From contig PMGM01000060.1 in assembly GCA_003158115.1 (NCBI GenBank), forward strand, positions 490 to 38,373: a stretch of 37,884 bases of DNA. Direction: 5' to 3'. Source of the DNA: Methanobacterium sp. Lineage in GTDB: Archaea; Methanobacteriota; Methanobacteria; Methanobacteriales; Methanobacteriaceae. Position 1 is the first letter of the stretch. The number at the start of each line of letters is the position of its first letter. The position numbers and the translations under genes are program-made. Of this stretch, positions 27,846 through 36,778 are shown one piece after another. A model generated the notes under the pieces. The model did no database searches. It was given only the letters and a program-made list of their open reading frames with translations, and was not told the DNA's origin.

Positions 27846-28411
27846 TATTTACCGCCCCATTTGATTGTTAATGTTTTAAGACAGGCATTGGGCCCGACAT
27901 GATCTATGTCTAGTTTTCCTTTAATTCCCATAACCTCTTCAACTGCCCCAACTGTATATCCATATAAAAGATAACATAAAGGTCCTTTCTGTGGAAGTCC
28001 CGTTCTTCTTAGAGTTTGTCTTACTACACAATCCCTGAATATCAGTTTGACTACTGTTTCATTACCCTTTTCAACTGTGTACTCTGTTTGGTTGGTTGGT
28101 TTCCACATATCGAAGAAAAATTCAACACCGAGTATTTCACTTAACTCTTGCATTGCTTTTTCAAGTTCGTCAGTTTTTTCAACCATTTTGCCAGCTTCAT
28201 GCCCCATCCTTTTTCCTGCCTGGTATACAATTGCATTTGCACCACGGCCTGAAACCTGTTCTAGGGCACTTGACATCGAACCAACGAATTTCATAAGTAC
28301 GTGAAGGGCTTCTTCGTAATCGTCAATTCCTCCTCCACATGCATCAGGAATAAGTTCGGGTTTGAAATCCCCCAATATTTCTTTTTCTTCCCTTTCTATT
28401 TGATATTCCAT
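27845..28411 (-). CDS. V4R-like domain protein in hydrogenase operon
   Basis: A 188-residue soluble protein. The region about 45-188 resembles the V4R (4-vinyl reductase / hydrocarbon-binding) fold: a helix with [12 protein letters not shown], a strand [12 protein letters not shown], then [17 protein letters not shown] and a final [13 protein letters not shown]. Four Cys (25, 128, 146, 177) could bind a metal or cluster. V4R domains sense small ligands in other proteins. It is translationally coupled to the hydrogenase small subunit and 11 bases after the ferredoxin gene, so it belongs to this enzyme, perhaps as sensor, assembly factor or extra subunit. The family match is by eye and of moderate strength. 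Confidence 0.65.
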   Translation of the reverse strand: MEYQIEREEKEILGDFKPELIPDACGGGIDDYEEALHVLMKFVGSMSSALEQVSGRGANAIVYQAGKRMGHEAGKMVEKTDELEKAMQELSEILGVEFFFDMWKPTNQTEYTVEKGNETVVKLIFRDCVVRQTLRRTGLPQKGPLCYLLYGYTVGAVEEVMGIKGKLDIDHVGPNACLKTLTIKWGGK

Positions 28412-28422
28412 ATGAAAGTCTC

Positions 28423-28674
28423 CTATATTATTTTCTTGAGTATTCCACTCACCTTTCTATCTATATAAAGCCGTTTAGCCACGTGAATATCCTTATGTTC
28501 CATTGCTTCCGCTGGGCAGATTTCATGACACGACAGACAAGCCATGCAATCATCTTCCTTTACAACTTTTGTCTTGTTTTTTTCTTCATCCATTTCATAG
28601 ACATCGTTGGGGCAGTCGTCCACACAAGAACCGCATCCAACGCATGCATCTTCGTCTATTTCTATTTTTACCAT
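28423..28674 (-). CDS. 2[4Fe-4S] ferredoxin, first gene of hydrogenase operon
   Basis: An 83-residue ferredoxin with two cluster motifs: [12 protein letters not shown] at residues 11-22 and [12 protein letters not shown] at about 43-54, each CxxCxxCxxxCP. An extra C-terminal helical tail (about residues 60-83, basic) is longer than in the minimal ferredoxins. It is likely to carry electrons to or from the downstream hydrogenase. The ATG follows AGAGGCG. The leader upstream is about 150 bases long. Confidence 0.93.
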   Translation of the reverse strand: MVKIEIDEDACVGCGSCVDDCPNDVYEMDEEKNKTKVVKEDDCMACLSCHEICPAEAMEHKDIHVAKRLYIDRKVSGILKKII

Positions 28675-28829
28675 CTAAACGCCTCTTAATCTTTTTTAGG
28701 GTCATGGAAAGATTTTTATTGTGACAAATCAATCCATTTTAATTAGTTCATATCAGACAATGCATTATTAATCTAATTATATGGCTAATTCATTATTAAT
28801 AAAACTTCACATTAAAACCATTATCCCTG

Positions 28830-28843
28830 ATCAATTAATTGAT
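28830..28843. promoter_or_regulatory. Palindrome ATCAATTAATTGAT at predicted start of hydrogenase operon
   Basis: A perfect 14-base palindrome. On the minus strand it lies about 15-40 bases downstream of two TATA-like elements (28854-28865 and 28865-28874), so it covers the predicted transcription start, a classic repressor position. The leader from there to the ferredoxin ATG is about 155 bases. The nearby gene to the right ends here (sortase, minus), so only the hydrogenase operon would be controlled. Confidence 0.45.
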
Positions 28844-28853
28844 TATTTCACAC

Positions 28854-28874
28854 TTTTATATAAATTTTATATAG
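28854..28874 (-). promoter_or_regulatory. Tandem TATA-like boxes of the hydrogenase operon
   Basis: On the minus strand CTATATAAAA (28865-28874) is followed directly by TTTATATAAAAG (28854-28865). Either would suit TBP binding; start sites would fall near 28844 or 28833. Confidence 0.5.
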
Positions 28875-28926
28875 CTAAGTTACAATTATCACAGTGTAAA
28901 ATTAAAAAGAGTAAAAAATAAGATTT

Positions 28927-29523
28927 TTAAATATTCTCAGTTGAAATTAACTTAAAATGTGTTATAAATGCTGCTTCCTTCTTGCCTGGAGGGTAACATG
29001 TCATGATAAGAAGTTTTGCTTCACCATTTTGAGCAAATCTAACAGGATTTGTCTTGTAATCCCATCTTATATCATTACCATTTGATGTTACAACATAAGT
29101 GTATTTCTTTTGAGTTGCTGTGTCGATAATAATAGCTTTATCTCCAATTTTAAGCGTTCCTATATTAATAAATAAATGTGAATATGTGGTACGATGACCT
29201 AGAAGACCCACCTCTCCTGGTTGTCCAAATCCAACACTTTGAGGATAATGATAAACAGCATTGTAGGCATTTACAGTGTCAGATCTTATACTGCAGTCAA
29301 CACCCAGTTTTGGAATGATCAATTCTCCTATTGATGCACCACCAAAAGTATTTGCAGGATCTAACACATTTACTGGAGCACTCATGATCTCGTGATAATT
29401 TTTTAAACTATTCTGGGCCTGGGTTAAATTTTGGGACTGCTCATAGGCGGCCATAACAATGGTTAGGGAAATAAAAACACATACTAATACAATTAAGCCT
29501 GCAAATATATTAATCTGTTTCAT
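28927..29523 (-). CDS. Sortase-family membrane-anchored protein lacking the active-site Arg
   Basis: A 198-residue protein with one N-terminal membrane segment (about residues 7-26) and a sortase domain outside. The catalytic His is in [11 protein letters not shown] (His110) and the Cys in [10 protein letters not shown] (Cys176). In bacterial class D/E sortases an Arg follows nine residues after the Cys; here that position is Ala185, flanked by KKE (181-183). Activity may use a different residue or be lost. Archaeal sortases of this type are known by sequence, mostly untested. Its ATG overlaps the end of mscS by 14 bases, so it is coupled to a mechanosensitive channel gene. Confidence 0.85.
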   Translation of the reverse strand: MKQINIFAGLIVLVCVFISLTIVMAAYEQSQNLTQAQNSLKNYHEIMSAPVNVLDPANTFGGASIGELIIPKLGVDCSIRSDTVNAYNAVYHYPQSVGFGQPGEVGLLGHRTTYSHLFINIGTLKIGDKAIIIDTATQKKYTYVVTSNGNDIRWDYKTNPVRFAQNGEAKLLIMTCYPPGKKEAAFITHFKLISTENI

Positions 29524-30271
29524 GATTGACCACTAATAGGGGTCCTAATTTCTTAGCAATAATAGATCTGTAATCAGAAACCTTCCAAGGATCATCGACC
29601 CAAACTGTTAACGTAGCTTTTATACCAATATCTGCTAATTCATTTATAATAACATTTGCCTTTGGTTCATCTAAAACCCATTTGAACTCTGAGGTGATTT
29701 CTTGAAATTTCTTTATAATATCCTCAACATCTACAGCGTAGGGTATGGTGATATCAAGACCAATCATTTTCTCTTCTAGTAATGTATGATTTATATGCAC
29801 ATTTGCTGAAAAATTAGAATTTGGAATGGTTACTATATTGTTATCGGGTGTAATGAGCTTAGTGACTCTGAAACCCATGAGTATAACTTTCCCCTTTGTA
29901 TCAGAGATTTCAATAATATCCCCTACTTTGAAACTTTTATCTCCCAGCACAAATAACCCGGCTATAAAATTTGAGATAGTATCTCTTGCAGCGAAACCTA
30001 CAGCAATACCCACAATACCTAAGCTAACTGCTATGGCTGTTATGTTTATTCCTATTTCATTTAGAATGATTGTAAATGCAAATGCATATATTGTATATTT
30101 TATTATTTCGTTTATAACCTGTATCAAAGTAGGATCGAATTCAAACTTTATTCCAGTTTTGTTTATGAATATCGAAGCCCATTTGATGATTAAGAATGAT
30201 GCGACAAGTATTATGATACTTACAATTATGTCCTTTAGAATGATGTTACTGGTAATTGTTTCAAGGTTCAT
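29510..30271 (-). CDS. Small-conductance mechanosensitive channel, MscS family
   Basis: A 253-residue channel with three hydrophobic segments (about 14-33, 52-75 and 78-107). The pore-lining third helix has the Gly/Ala pattern [22 protein letters not shown], cut here for length as [12 protein letters not shown] then FAARD; the beta domain follows with [26 protein letters not shown]. Length and order match minimal MscS proteins, which release ions upon osmotic down-shock. The ATG follows GAGGTGAAACAAA; the gene overlaps the 3' end of rnz by 11 bases and the sortase start by 14. Confidence 0.93.
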   Translation of the reverse strand: MNLETITSNIILKDIIVSIIILVASFLIIKWASIFINKTGIKFEFDPTLIQVINEIIKYTIYAFAFTIILNEIGINITAIAVSLGIVGIAVGFAARDTISNFIAGLFVLGDKSFKVGDIIEISDTKGKVILMGFRVTKLITPDNNIVTIPNSNFSANVHINHTLLEEKMIGLDITIPYAVDVEDIIKKFQEITSEFKWVLDEPKANVIINELADIGIKATLTVWVDDPWKVSDYRSIIAKKLGPLLVVNHETD

Positions 30272-31169
30272 TTTGTTTCACCTCAAAAACCATCATATCG
30301 TCTGCAATACAAGACTCTTCAAATATGTCTAACGCTTCTTTTGCAAGAGTTTTAGTTTCCTTGTATCTTGTACTGATATGGGTTAATAATAGTTTTTTTA
30401 CACAGGCTTCTTTAGCTATTTCAGCTGCCATTGCAGCGGTTGAATGCCCAGTTTCCAGGGCATTATCTTTGTGGCTATTGTTAAAGGTTGATTCATGGAT
30501 CAATATATCAGCATCGTGTGAAAATTTTACCATCTGATCGCATGGACTAGTATCACCAGAATATACTATTTTACGACCTGTTCGTTTTTCTCCAAGTACC
30601 TGCTCTGGTTTGACCTCTACCTCGCCTACTTTAACAGAAATTCCCCTTTGAAGTTTACCAAAATCTGGTCCAGGTTTGACACCATACTTTATTGCATTTT
30701 CTTTCAGGAATTTAGGTTCTCTCTTTTCGTTAAAACTGTATGCTAAATTCAAAACAGAGTGTTTTGCTATGCAACAGCTCACAGTGTATTCTTTTTCTTC
30801 GAGTATAATGCCATTTGTAACTTCATGCACGTTTATTTCAAAGGACATTGCAAAGTAACCTAATTTTTTTATATTCATTATCAAATTTGAAAGTCCCGGT
30901 GGTCCAAATATATCTAATGGTTCTGTTCTACCCCTGAATGCCATGGACTGTATAATTCCAGGAATACCTAAAATATGGTCTCCATGGAAATGTGTTATGA
31001 ATATTTTGTTGATTTTCATGGGGCTTAATCTAGCTCTTGTCATTTGTCGCTGGGTTCCTTCACCACAGTCGAGTAATATGATTTCCCCAAAACCCTTTAA
31101 TGCTATTGCTGAGTGATTTCTGTGATTAGTTGGTATTGCTGATGATGTTCCGAGAAATATTAGTTCCAT
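30261..31169 (-). CDS. rnz: Ribonuclease Z
   Basis: A 302-residue metallo-beta-lactamase-fold nuclease trimming 3' ends of pre-tRNA. The metal motif is [15 protein letters not shown] (about residues 58-72), with further ligands in [18 protein letters not shown], EsTF and LTHISTRY; the flexible arm lies about 150-185. Length matches the short RNase Z form. The ATG follows AGGTGGAA. It heads an overlapping rnz-mscS-sortase transcription unit, with a minus-strand TATA-like CATATATTAAC near 31224-31234. Confidence 0.94.
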   Translation of the reverse strand: MELIFLGTSSAIPTNHRNHSAIALKGFGEIILLDCGEGTQRQMTRARLSPMKINKIFITHFHGDHILGIPGIIQSMAFRGRTEPLDIFGPPGLSNLIMNIKKLGYFAMSFEINVHEVTNGIILEEKEYTVSCCIAKHSVLNLAYSFNEKREPKFLKENAIKYGVKPGPDFGKLQRGISVKVGEVEVKPEQVLGEKRTGRKIVYSGDTSPCDQMVKFSHDADILIHESTFNNSHKDNALETGHSTAAMAAEIAKEACVKKLLLTHISTRYKETKTLAKEALDIFEESCIADDMMVFEVKQNEP

Positions 31170-31323
31170 TTATTCCACCTGTTGGAATTATTTGTTTAAA
31201 TTTTGTTTGATTACATTAATTTGTTAATATATGATCTTAAGATGAATTCCTTTATTAATTTCATTATTCTTGTTAAGATGGATTCTTATGACCCATTAAC
31301 CTATGAACATTTATATCTTTTAT

Positions 31324-31331
31324 TTTATATA
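31324..31331 (+). promoter_or_regulatory. TATA box of nadC
   Basis: TTTATATA lies about 90 bases upstream of the nadC ATG in the divergent 245-base gap between rnz and nadC. A start near 31353 gives a leader of about 60 bases. No gene is seen in the gap; a 10-base palindrome ATCTTAAGAT sits at 31234-31243, beside the rnz TATA-like element. Confidence 0.5.
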
Positions 31332-31414
31332 GAAATACTCATAGAAGCTAATTAAAATTATGGAAAAAGTAAAAAAACCTAGTTTATTAGATTTTTGATG
31401 ATTGAAGTGATCCA

Positions 31415-32245
31415 ATGATGCATGATCTTAGTGAAATAATTAAAATGGTATACCAGGACATTGGTTTTGAAGATTTAACAACCAATGCTCTAATAGATCC
31501 AGATATTATAATAAAGGCCAAGATTATCACCAGGGAAGAAGGTATTTTATCTGGTGTGGATCTGGCAAGTTCTCTCTTTCAAGAATTTTCAATCAAATCT
31601 ACTATACGAAAATTTGATGGGGAATATGTTGGTGCAGATGATGTTGTGATGGATATCGAAGGTAATGCACGTACTATCCTGACTGTTGAAAGGACGGTAC
31701 TTAACATTATAATGAGAATGAGTGGTATAGCAACTATCACTTATAATCTGATTAAGAAGGTAGATAACAGAGTAATTATTGCTGGAACGCGTAAAACAAC
31801 ACCAGGACTTCAATTTTTTGAAAAAGAAGCCATTAGAATGGGTGGTGGCGATACACATCGTTTCAGGCTCGATGACTGCGTGCTTATAAAGGATAATCAT
31901 ATAGCAATTGTTGGCAGTGTTAAAACAGCTATTGAAAAGGCTAAGAAATATGTCAGTTTCACTAAAAAGATTGAAATAGAGGTTGAAAGCACTAAAGATG
32001 CTTTAGAAGCAGCTATTAATGGTGTAGATATTGTGATGTTGGATAATATGAATCCTAATGAAGTAAAAAATGTTGTAAATGCTCTTGAAAATAAGAATTT
32101 AAAAGATAAAATTTTAATCGAAGTTTCTGGTGGAATAAACCCTGATAACATTTTAGATTATGCAAATATTGGTGTAGATATTATCTCTACAGGGTATATA
32201 ACTCATTCAGTCAGATCTTTAGATATGAGCCTTGAAATTAATTAA
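31415..32245 (+). CDS. nadC: Nicotinate-nucleotide pyrophosphorylase (carboxylating)
   Basis: A 276-residue enzyme turning quinolinate and PRPP into nicotinate mononucleotide for NAD synthesis. Family signatures: [27 protein letters not shown] (substrate site), [21 protein letters not shown], and toward the end [22 protein letters not shown] and [11 protein letters not shown]. Length and motifs are complete. nadA and nadB are not in the window. The first of two adjacent ATGs follows GAAGTGATCC. Confidence 0.95.
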   Translation: MMHDLSEIIKMVYQDIGFEDLTTNALIDPDIIIKAKIITREEGILSGVDLASSLFQEFSIKSTIRKFDGEYVGADDVVMDIEGNARTILTVERTVLNIIMRMSGIATITYNLIKKVDNRVIIAGTRKTTPGLQFFEKEAIRMGGGDTHRFRLDDCVLIKDNHIAIVGSVKTAIEKAKKYVSFTKKIEIEVESTKDALEAAINGVDIVMLDNMNPNEVKNVVNALENKNLKDKILIEVSGGINPDNILDYANIGVDIISTGYITHSVRSLDMSLEIN

Positions 32246-32408
32246 TTGTTTTTAGGATTGTGTTAGAATCTCAAGTATATTAAGTCACCATAAAATTGGG
32301 TGATCTCTGTACTCATTCTATATTTTTAATTATATGATTGATAATTATCATGAATTTCATTTCAATTATCCAGATTATGGGGTCAAACTACAATATAATG
32401 CAATAAAG

Positions 32409-32453
32409 TTTATATAGGTTTTTTTACAGATCATTTGTATAGAACGGTGGAGG
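32409..32453 (+). promoter_or_regulatory. TATA box and strong ribosome binding site of histone-like gene
   Basis: TTTATATA at 32409-32416 predicts a start near 32438; GGTGGAGG at 32446-32453 is close to the full anti-16S match and lies seven bases before the ATG at 32460. Both elements being near consensus suggests good expression. Confidence 0.55.
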
Positions 32454-32459
32454 CATTTC

Positions 32460-33008
32460 ATGTTTGATAATGATGAAAAAGAATACATAGAATCTAATGA
32501 AGATATAACTGAAAATTCAACCGAAGAAATGAATGATGAATTAACTAAAGATATAACCGATAGCTCAAACGAAGAGGAATTATCTGAAGAAACAGTTGAA
32601 GAAGGTGAAATATCTGAAGAAGATTCAGAAGAATTTGATGAAGATGGACAACCTATTGAAGATGAAGGATTACCATTTGCAAAGGCTGAAGTAGTAAGAC
32701 TCATGAAGAAGAATCTCGATAAAGACAAAATGATAAGGGAGAGAGTTAAAGTCGAGATGAACAAATTCCTTGGAGAAGTTCTTGAACGGGTTTGTGAACA
32801 GCTGAATGATTATCCTTACACAACAATAGAATATGAAATGCTCAAAGAATCAATATATCCTTACACCAATATTAAACGAATTAATGAGGAAAAGTTTAGG
32901 ATACTAAAACATCTGGAAGCTATTAAAGCAGATTGTGATGCCCTTACTATGGATGTTAAAAAATCTTTAAAGCTCAAGGATGTTGATGATACCGATGAGA
33001 TATTTTAA
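32460..33008 (+). CDS. Acidic-tailed protein with probable histone fold and C-terminal coil
   Basis: A 182-residue protein in three parts. Residues 1-70 are a disordered, very acidic tail (Glu/Asp/Ser/Thr). Residues 71-133 begin [14 protein letters not shown] and continue through a long helix (about 89-116) and a short one ([11 protein letters not shown], 122-132). This short-long-short helix order and the LPFA start resemble archaeal histones (LPxAPVxRI...). Residues 138-175 are a charged helix suited to a coiled coil. Typical histones have no tails and are 66-70 residues long. The fold call is by eye; DNA contacts such as the usual basic residues are partly different. It stands alone between nadC and convergent ZPR1. 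Confidence 0.55.
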   Translation: MFDNDEKEYIESNEDITENSTEEMNDELTKDITDSSNEEELSEETVEEGEISEEDSEEFDEDGQPIEDEGLPFAKAEVVRLMKKNLDKDKMIRERVKVEMNKFLGEVLERVCEQLNDYPYTTIEYEMLKESIYPYTNIKRINEEKFRILKHLEAIKADCDALTMDVKKSLKLKDVDDTDEIF

Positions 33009-33112
33009 TCTCATCTATTATATTACTATATTAAATTAAATCTTGATTTTAATTAAAAAAAATTAGTACAAATTAAACTATTTTAACATATGAATCTGTA
33101 AAGATGATAAAA

Positions 33113-33676
33113 TTATTTATCTATGGTTAAAAATCCGGTATTAAGCTCTTTTATTTCATTTTCACTAAGTTTTCTGTGTTTAGCAGCATCGTTAACTATA
33201 ATACTATGGCCAAACGGATCTTCGACTACTAGTGTAGCTTTTTCATCACCATTTTTAAGATGATCAATTTTTTCAAGTATTTTAAGTGCATTAGCTTTGA
33301 TTTCTTCTTCTTCAGCCCATCCAATTGCAGTTGCAATAGCAGACTCAAACCGATTTAGTACACCTTCTACATTTGACACATAACCCTGTGATTTAGGGCC
33401 TGGCTCAACTTTAAGTCCAAGTTCTGGTATGCTTAAGGTTGCAGTCTGAGATTTAACAACACGTGTATTAATATTATCTTTATTAATTTCAAGGCTATAT
33501 CTCACTGATTCTTTCTGCTCCAAACATATGGTATCTGAATGTTTATATCCACATTCGGCGCATAAAAGAGTTGATTCCATAATTTCACCGAAATATGGTA
33601 TCTTCTCAGTTTTACTGGTCATTTCTAGCGTATTTTTGCCTCTACAAACAGGGCAATCGGTCTTAATATTATTCAA
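33113..33676 (-). CDS. ZPR1-type zinc finger protein
   Basis: A 187-residue archaeal ZPR1 domain protein. The zinc finger is CPVCRGKN with [10 protein letters not shown] (Cys8, Cys11, Cys39, Cys42 approximately), then the family motif [11 protein letters not shown] and a helical region to VVEDPFGHS, which matches the ZPR1 double-stranded beta-helix with its DPxG signature. Eukaryotic ZPR1 is a chaperone binding eEF1A; the archaeal role is not shown. The start is TTG after AGGAGAGTCC. It lies 72 bases downstream of the 2-phosphoglycerate kinase gene and is probably co-transcribed. Confidence 0.9.
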   Translation of the reverse strand: MNNIKTDCPVCRGKNTLEMTSKTEKIPYFGEIMESTLLCAECGYKHSDTICLEQKESVRYSLEINKDNINTRVVKSQTATLSIPELGLKVEPGPKSQGYVSNVEGVLNRFESAIATAIGWAEEEEIKANALKILEKIDHLKNGDEKATLVVEDPFGHSIIVNDAAKHRKLSENEIKELNTGFLTIDK

Positions 33677-33748
33677 GTTAGGACTCTCCTGGTTAATTTT
33701 ATTTGGGGATTTATTATCAAAATTTTACAATAAAATTATATTGATTAA

Positions 33749-34741
33749 TTAAGATTGGTTTTCTGATTCTGAAGTTTTAGACTTATCTCTATAAATAAAA
33801 CCCTTTTTATCCAGGTCCTTGATCATATTATCTAATGTTTCATTATCCGGAGCACATATTTTGTGACTGTGAATATTGTCAGAAAGTTTGTAGAGATTTT
33901 CAAGGTCATGTTTTCTCTGTGGTGTGTCCTGCAACTTGTCAATAAAACGCTTAGCTTCTACAGGGTCAAACACATTCACATTCCTTTTCAGTGGTTCACC
34001 AAATCCTGGAAGGAAATATGAAACATCAACTATTCTACCACCATATTTTTCAAGTATAATGGATGTTTCTTCTCCTAGTTGGTCAACTGTATGTCTGAAA
34101 AGCATTACTTTACATATTTCTCTTATTAAGGTCAGCATCCTTTTTTTAGTATTGTCGATCTCTAAATTATTAATAACTGGTATGCCATGTTCGTTAGCAC
34201 TTTTTACTAGATAATCGTTTATTATTCTGTTTTCTTTGAAATATTCAAGGTGTTTACCGCCACGTTTTATTTTCATAGCTCGTTTAACAAATCTTTCCTT
34301 ATGAATCTCTTTGTTTGCAGTCAGTATGAAAAAGTGTATCGATGCATCTTCTTTAAATTTATCAATATCAATAAAACCCGGTACGAGGTGAACTCCTTCG
34401 ATAACAACATCGTCGTAGTCGTCCACGGCTCTTCTTATAACTCTTTCAATAGCAGGTATAACAAAAGAGGCGTGTTCTTCAAAACCTGCTTCGATCAATG
34501 CGTCGCTGTCACCATCATACCGTTCTTTGTCCCTAAGTGTTGTATAAGCATCAAATGATGATTTGTGAAGTGCGGGTGCATAATCTGGACCTATTATCCC
34601 ACGGACTATGGCTCTGATAAAGTCTGTCTCTATTAAATGTTTAATTCCTAATTCCTTTGCTAGTTCAGAGGCTATTGTTGATTTTCCAATACCTGATGCG
34701 CTTCCAATAAGTATAACGTAGGGTTTTCTCAAATTTTTCAT
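33749..34741 (-). CDS. pgk2: 2-phosphoglycerate kinase family protein
   Basis: A 330-residue P-loop kinase. Walker A is [12 protein letters not shown] (about residues 13-24); [13 protein letters not shown] follows, as in 2-phosphoglycerate kinases of methanogens, which make 2,3-diphosphoglycerate for cyclic 2,3-diphosphoglycerate. The EGVHLVPG Walker B-like motif is near residue 113. An ATP-cone, present at the N-terminus of some homologues, is missing here. The start is uncertain: ATG at 34741, or a TTG at 34732 for which GGGGATGA is a better-spaced ribosome binding site. It lies 39 bases after a roadblock gene on the same strand. Confidence 0.82.
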   Translation of the reverse strand: MKNLRKPYVILIGSASGIGKSTIASELAKELGIKHLIETDFIRAIVRGIIGPDYAPALHKSSFDAYTTLRDKERYDGDSDALIEAGFEEHASFVIPAIERVIRRAVDDYDDVVIEGVHLVPGFIDIDKFKEDASIHFFILTANKEIHKERFVKRAMKIKRGGKHLEYFKENRIINDYLVKSANEHGIPVINNLEIDNTKKRMLTLIREICKVMLFRHTVDQLGEETSIILEKYGGRIVDVSYFLPGFGEPLKRNVNVFDPVEAKRFIDKLQDTPQRKHDLENLYKLSDNIHSHKICAPDNETLDNMIKDLDKKGFIYRDKSKTSESENQS

Positions 34742-34780
34742 CCCCAAATGTCTTAAATTCAGAAAATACTGATTTAAAAC

Positions 34781-35128
34781 TTAACTCAACATATCTACTA
34801 CACGTTCAGCACTTCTTCTCATTTCAATCCTTATTAAACCAAGGTTTATGGATATACTAGTTATTACAACTAAAATTCCTTCCCCTGCATCTATCATAAG
34901 GGTTTTACCTTTTTCTCCTTCTATCATCACTTGCTGTAATGGTTCATGCTTCATTTCCTCTGCAGATCTTTCCGCTGTACCAAAAACTGCAGATGCCATA
35001 GCAGCTACCAGTTCTGAATCAATATCTCCTGGTACTTCACTCTCTATAATTAAACCATCTTTTCCGACAACTAGTGATCCATCTACTCCGTTGATCCTTC
35101 CTAAATCCTTAAGTATTCTTTCTATCAT
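34781..35128 (-). CDS. Single-domain roadblock/LC7 protein
   Basis: A 115-residue MglB-like protein consisting only of the roadblock domain: [17 protein letters not shown] at the start, a central helix ([10 protein letters not shown]), and [15 protein letters not shown] at the end. Such proteins dimerise and regulate Ras-like GTPases in bacteria and some archaea; no GTPase gene is nearby. It has the same ribosome binding site (GGTGGAGGCAT) as the histone-like gene. It heads the roadblock-pgk2-ZPR1 unit and is divergent from the DUF1611-sepF cluster. Confidence 0.9.
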   Translation of the reverse strand: MIERILKDLGRINGVDGSLVVGKDGLIIESEVPGDIDSELVAAMASAVFGTAERSAEEMKHEPLQQVMIEGEKGKTLMIDAGEGILVVITSISINLGLIRIEMRRSAERVVDMLS

Positions 35129-35252
35129 ACTATGCCTCCACCAATAGAATTGAGTTATCTACCCAAAGTATATATCTTGGTTTAACATTTATTTAATAAA
35201 TAGGTAATGTAAAGTTTCACAGTAATTTACTAAAATTTATAGGAGTGATCCT
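35129..35252. promoter_or_regulatory. Divergent promoter region, roadblock / DUF1611
   Basis: A 124-base AT-rich gap. A minus-strand TATA-like AGATATATACTT lies near 35166-35177. On the plus strand the 15-base odd palindrome ATTTATTTAATAAAT (35187-35201) can serve as TATA element about 50-65 bases before the DUF1611 start, and could also bind a regulator. AGGAGTGATC at 35241-35250 is the ribosome binding site of the TTG start at 35253. Confidence 0.4.
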
Positions 35253-36311
35253 TTGTATTTTATAACTTCTCTTCAAGAAATTCAAGATCTTAATCCCTTT
35301 ATCATCATAGGATGTGGTGGTGGAGGAGAAAAATTTTCTAATTTTGAAGGTGTTGAAGCATGTGGTTTCATAGATGATGATCCTGAAAAACAGGGCATGA
35401 AATTCTGTAACAATATAATTTCTCAAGATTTAAAGGAAGTACTCGAAAAAACCGAAGCCAAAAGTGTTGCTATAATGCTGCCAATAGGAGCTGAGGGAAC
35501 CGCATTAAAGTATGCTGTAGAGGCAATAGACAACGGTAAGAACGTTGTAACATCATTCAGATCACTACCAATTAACCAGAATGAAGGATTAATAAAATTT
35601 GCAAATGCTAAGGGTGTTATTCTAAAGGAGATAAGCCCTCGTCTCGATGTAATACGAAAAATATTCGGGACAGCACCCCCCATGTGCACTGAAATTTTAC
35701 CAAAACTTGAATATATCCCAAAAACGCCTGTGGTATTCGTTGGAGGTACTTCTCAGGAGTGCGGAAAAAGAACTACAACTAGGTTGTTAGGTAAAGCAGC
35801 AAAAGAGAAGGGATTAACTGCAGTTGTAATATCTACCGATGAAATGGGATTTGAACAACCTGTAGATATGAACTTCCGTGCTGGTAGTCTTTCAGTAATG
35901 GATGTTGCATCTGCTATTATAGGCTCAATCAAATATATGGAAGAGAAAAAAGATCCAGATATTATATTTATTGAAGGACAATCTAGCCTAACTGAAAAGG
36001 GCAACCCACATCCAAGGGGACTTTCAGCAGCCATTCTTATAGGTTCAATGCCTGCTGCAACAATTGTATGTCACAGACCCAACCATCCTTACAGAGAACC
36101 TAGAGGAATTAAATCTGAAGTAAAAGCCATTGAAGCATTAGAGCCTACTAAAGTAGTAGGATTATCAATTAATTTAAGAAATGTTATTGATAAAAATGAA
36201 ATTCACAATTATGAGGATGAATATGAATTGCCAGCTGTAGATGTAACAGATGGCGGTGCATCAAGATTGCTGGACGTAATTATTGATCATATAGGGGATT
36301 TTAAGAAATGA
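35253..36311 (+). CDS. DUF1611-family P-loop NTPase-like protein
   Basis: A 352-residue protein. The N-terminal part (about 1-140) has a Rossmann-like GCGGGGEKF motif and resembles the DUF1611_N domain; the C-terminal half has a variant Walker [14 protein letters not shown] (about 163-175), SsL..K and a IIFIEGQSS segment near residue 233. Some bacterial DUF1611 members (DgcN) act in D-glutamate acylation; in archaea the role is unknown. The start is TTG after the strong site AGGAGTGATC. Its stop overlaps the SepF start by 4 bases (ATGA), so the two are translationally coupled. Confidence 0.82.
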   Translation: MYFITSLQEIQDLNPFIIIGCGGGGEKFSNFEGVEACGFIDDDPEKQGMKFCNNIISQDLKEVLEKTEAKSVAIMLPIGAEGTALKYAVEAIDNGKNVVTSFRSLPINQNEGLIKFANAKGVILKEISPRLDVIRKIFGTAPPMCTEILPKLEYIPKTPVVFVGGTSQECGKRTTTRLLGKAAKEKGLTAVVISTDEMGFEQPVDMNFRAGSLSVMDVASAIIGSIKYMEEKKDPDIIFIEGQSSLTEKGNPHPRGLSAAILIGSMPAATIVCHRPNHPYREPRGIKSEVKAIEALEPTKVVGLSINLRNVIDKNEIHNYEDEYELPAVDVTDGGASRLLDVIIDHIGDFKK

Positions 36312-36664
36312 CGGACATATTGGACATTATAAAGAAAAATATTGGTATGGATGAAGAAAAAGAAAATAAAGAAGAACAAGAAACCATAATTGTTCCAGAA
36401 CATTCTTTCTATGAAATTATATTAATGAAGGCTAAAAATTTTGATGACTTTGACTCTGCATTGAGTCAGATCAAGGACGAGAAAAATCCAATTATAATGG
36501 ATATGAGCACTCTTGAAAGGGACAGTCCCGAAGAATTTAAGTTAGCAGGGGAAAAATTAAAAGCATTTAGGGATAACACTGGAGGAGAAGCTATATTACT
36601 TTGTAAAAATGGTAAAAATATTATTATTATCACTCCACCCGAGATCAAACTTATAAGGAAGTGA
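36308..36664 (+). CDS. sepF: Cell division protein SepF (archaeal type)
   Basis: A 118-residue protein with an N-terminal amphipathic helix ([13 protein letters not shown]) for membrane binding, an acidic linker (about 14-30) and a SepF core from about residue 33: [30 protein letters not shown] and [20 protein letters not shown]. In Methanobrevibacter smithii and Haloferax, SepF anchors FtsZ to the membrane. ftsZ is not in the window. It overlaps the upstream DUF1611 gene by 4 bases and lies 114 bases before the DUF2226 gene. Confidence 0.9.
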   Translation: MTDILDIIKKNIGMDEEKENKEEQETIIVPEHSFYEIILMKAKNFDDFDSALSQIKDEKNPIIMDMSTLERDSPEEFKLAGEKLKAFRDNTGGEAILLCKNGKNIIIITPPEIKLIRK

Positions 36665-36778
36665 AAAACAATATTCACTTAACCTTATTAAATTAAAAGT
36701 AAGGATTTAAACTAATTATTTTATATATTGGTGATCAAAATAAAATTGATTGCAATTCGGGTAGATTGGGGGATATAA

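Noticed and set aside
32460..32670. Acidic Glu/Asp/Ser stretch considered as a repeat or misread frame
   Set aside because: It is in frame behind a near-perfect ribosome binding site and TATA box and continues into a structured domain, so it is treated as a genuine tail.
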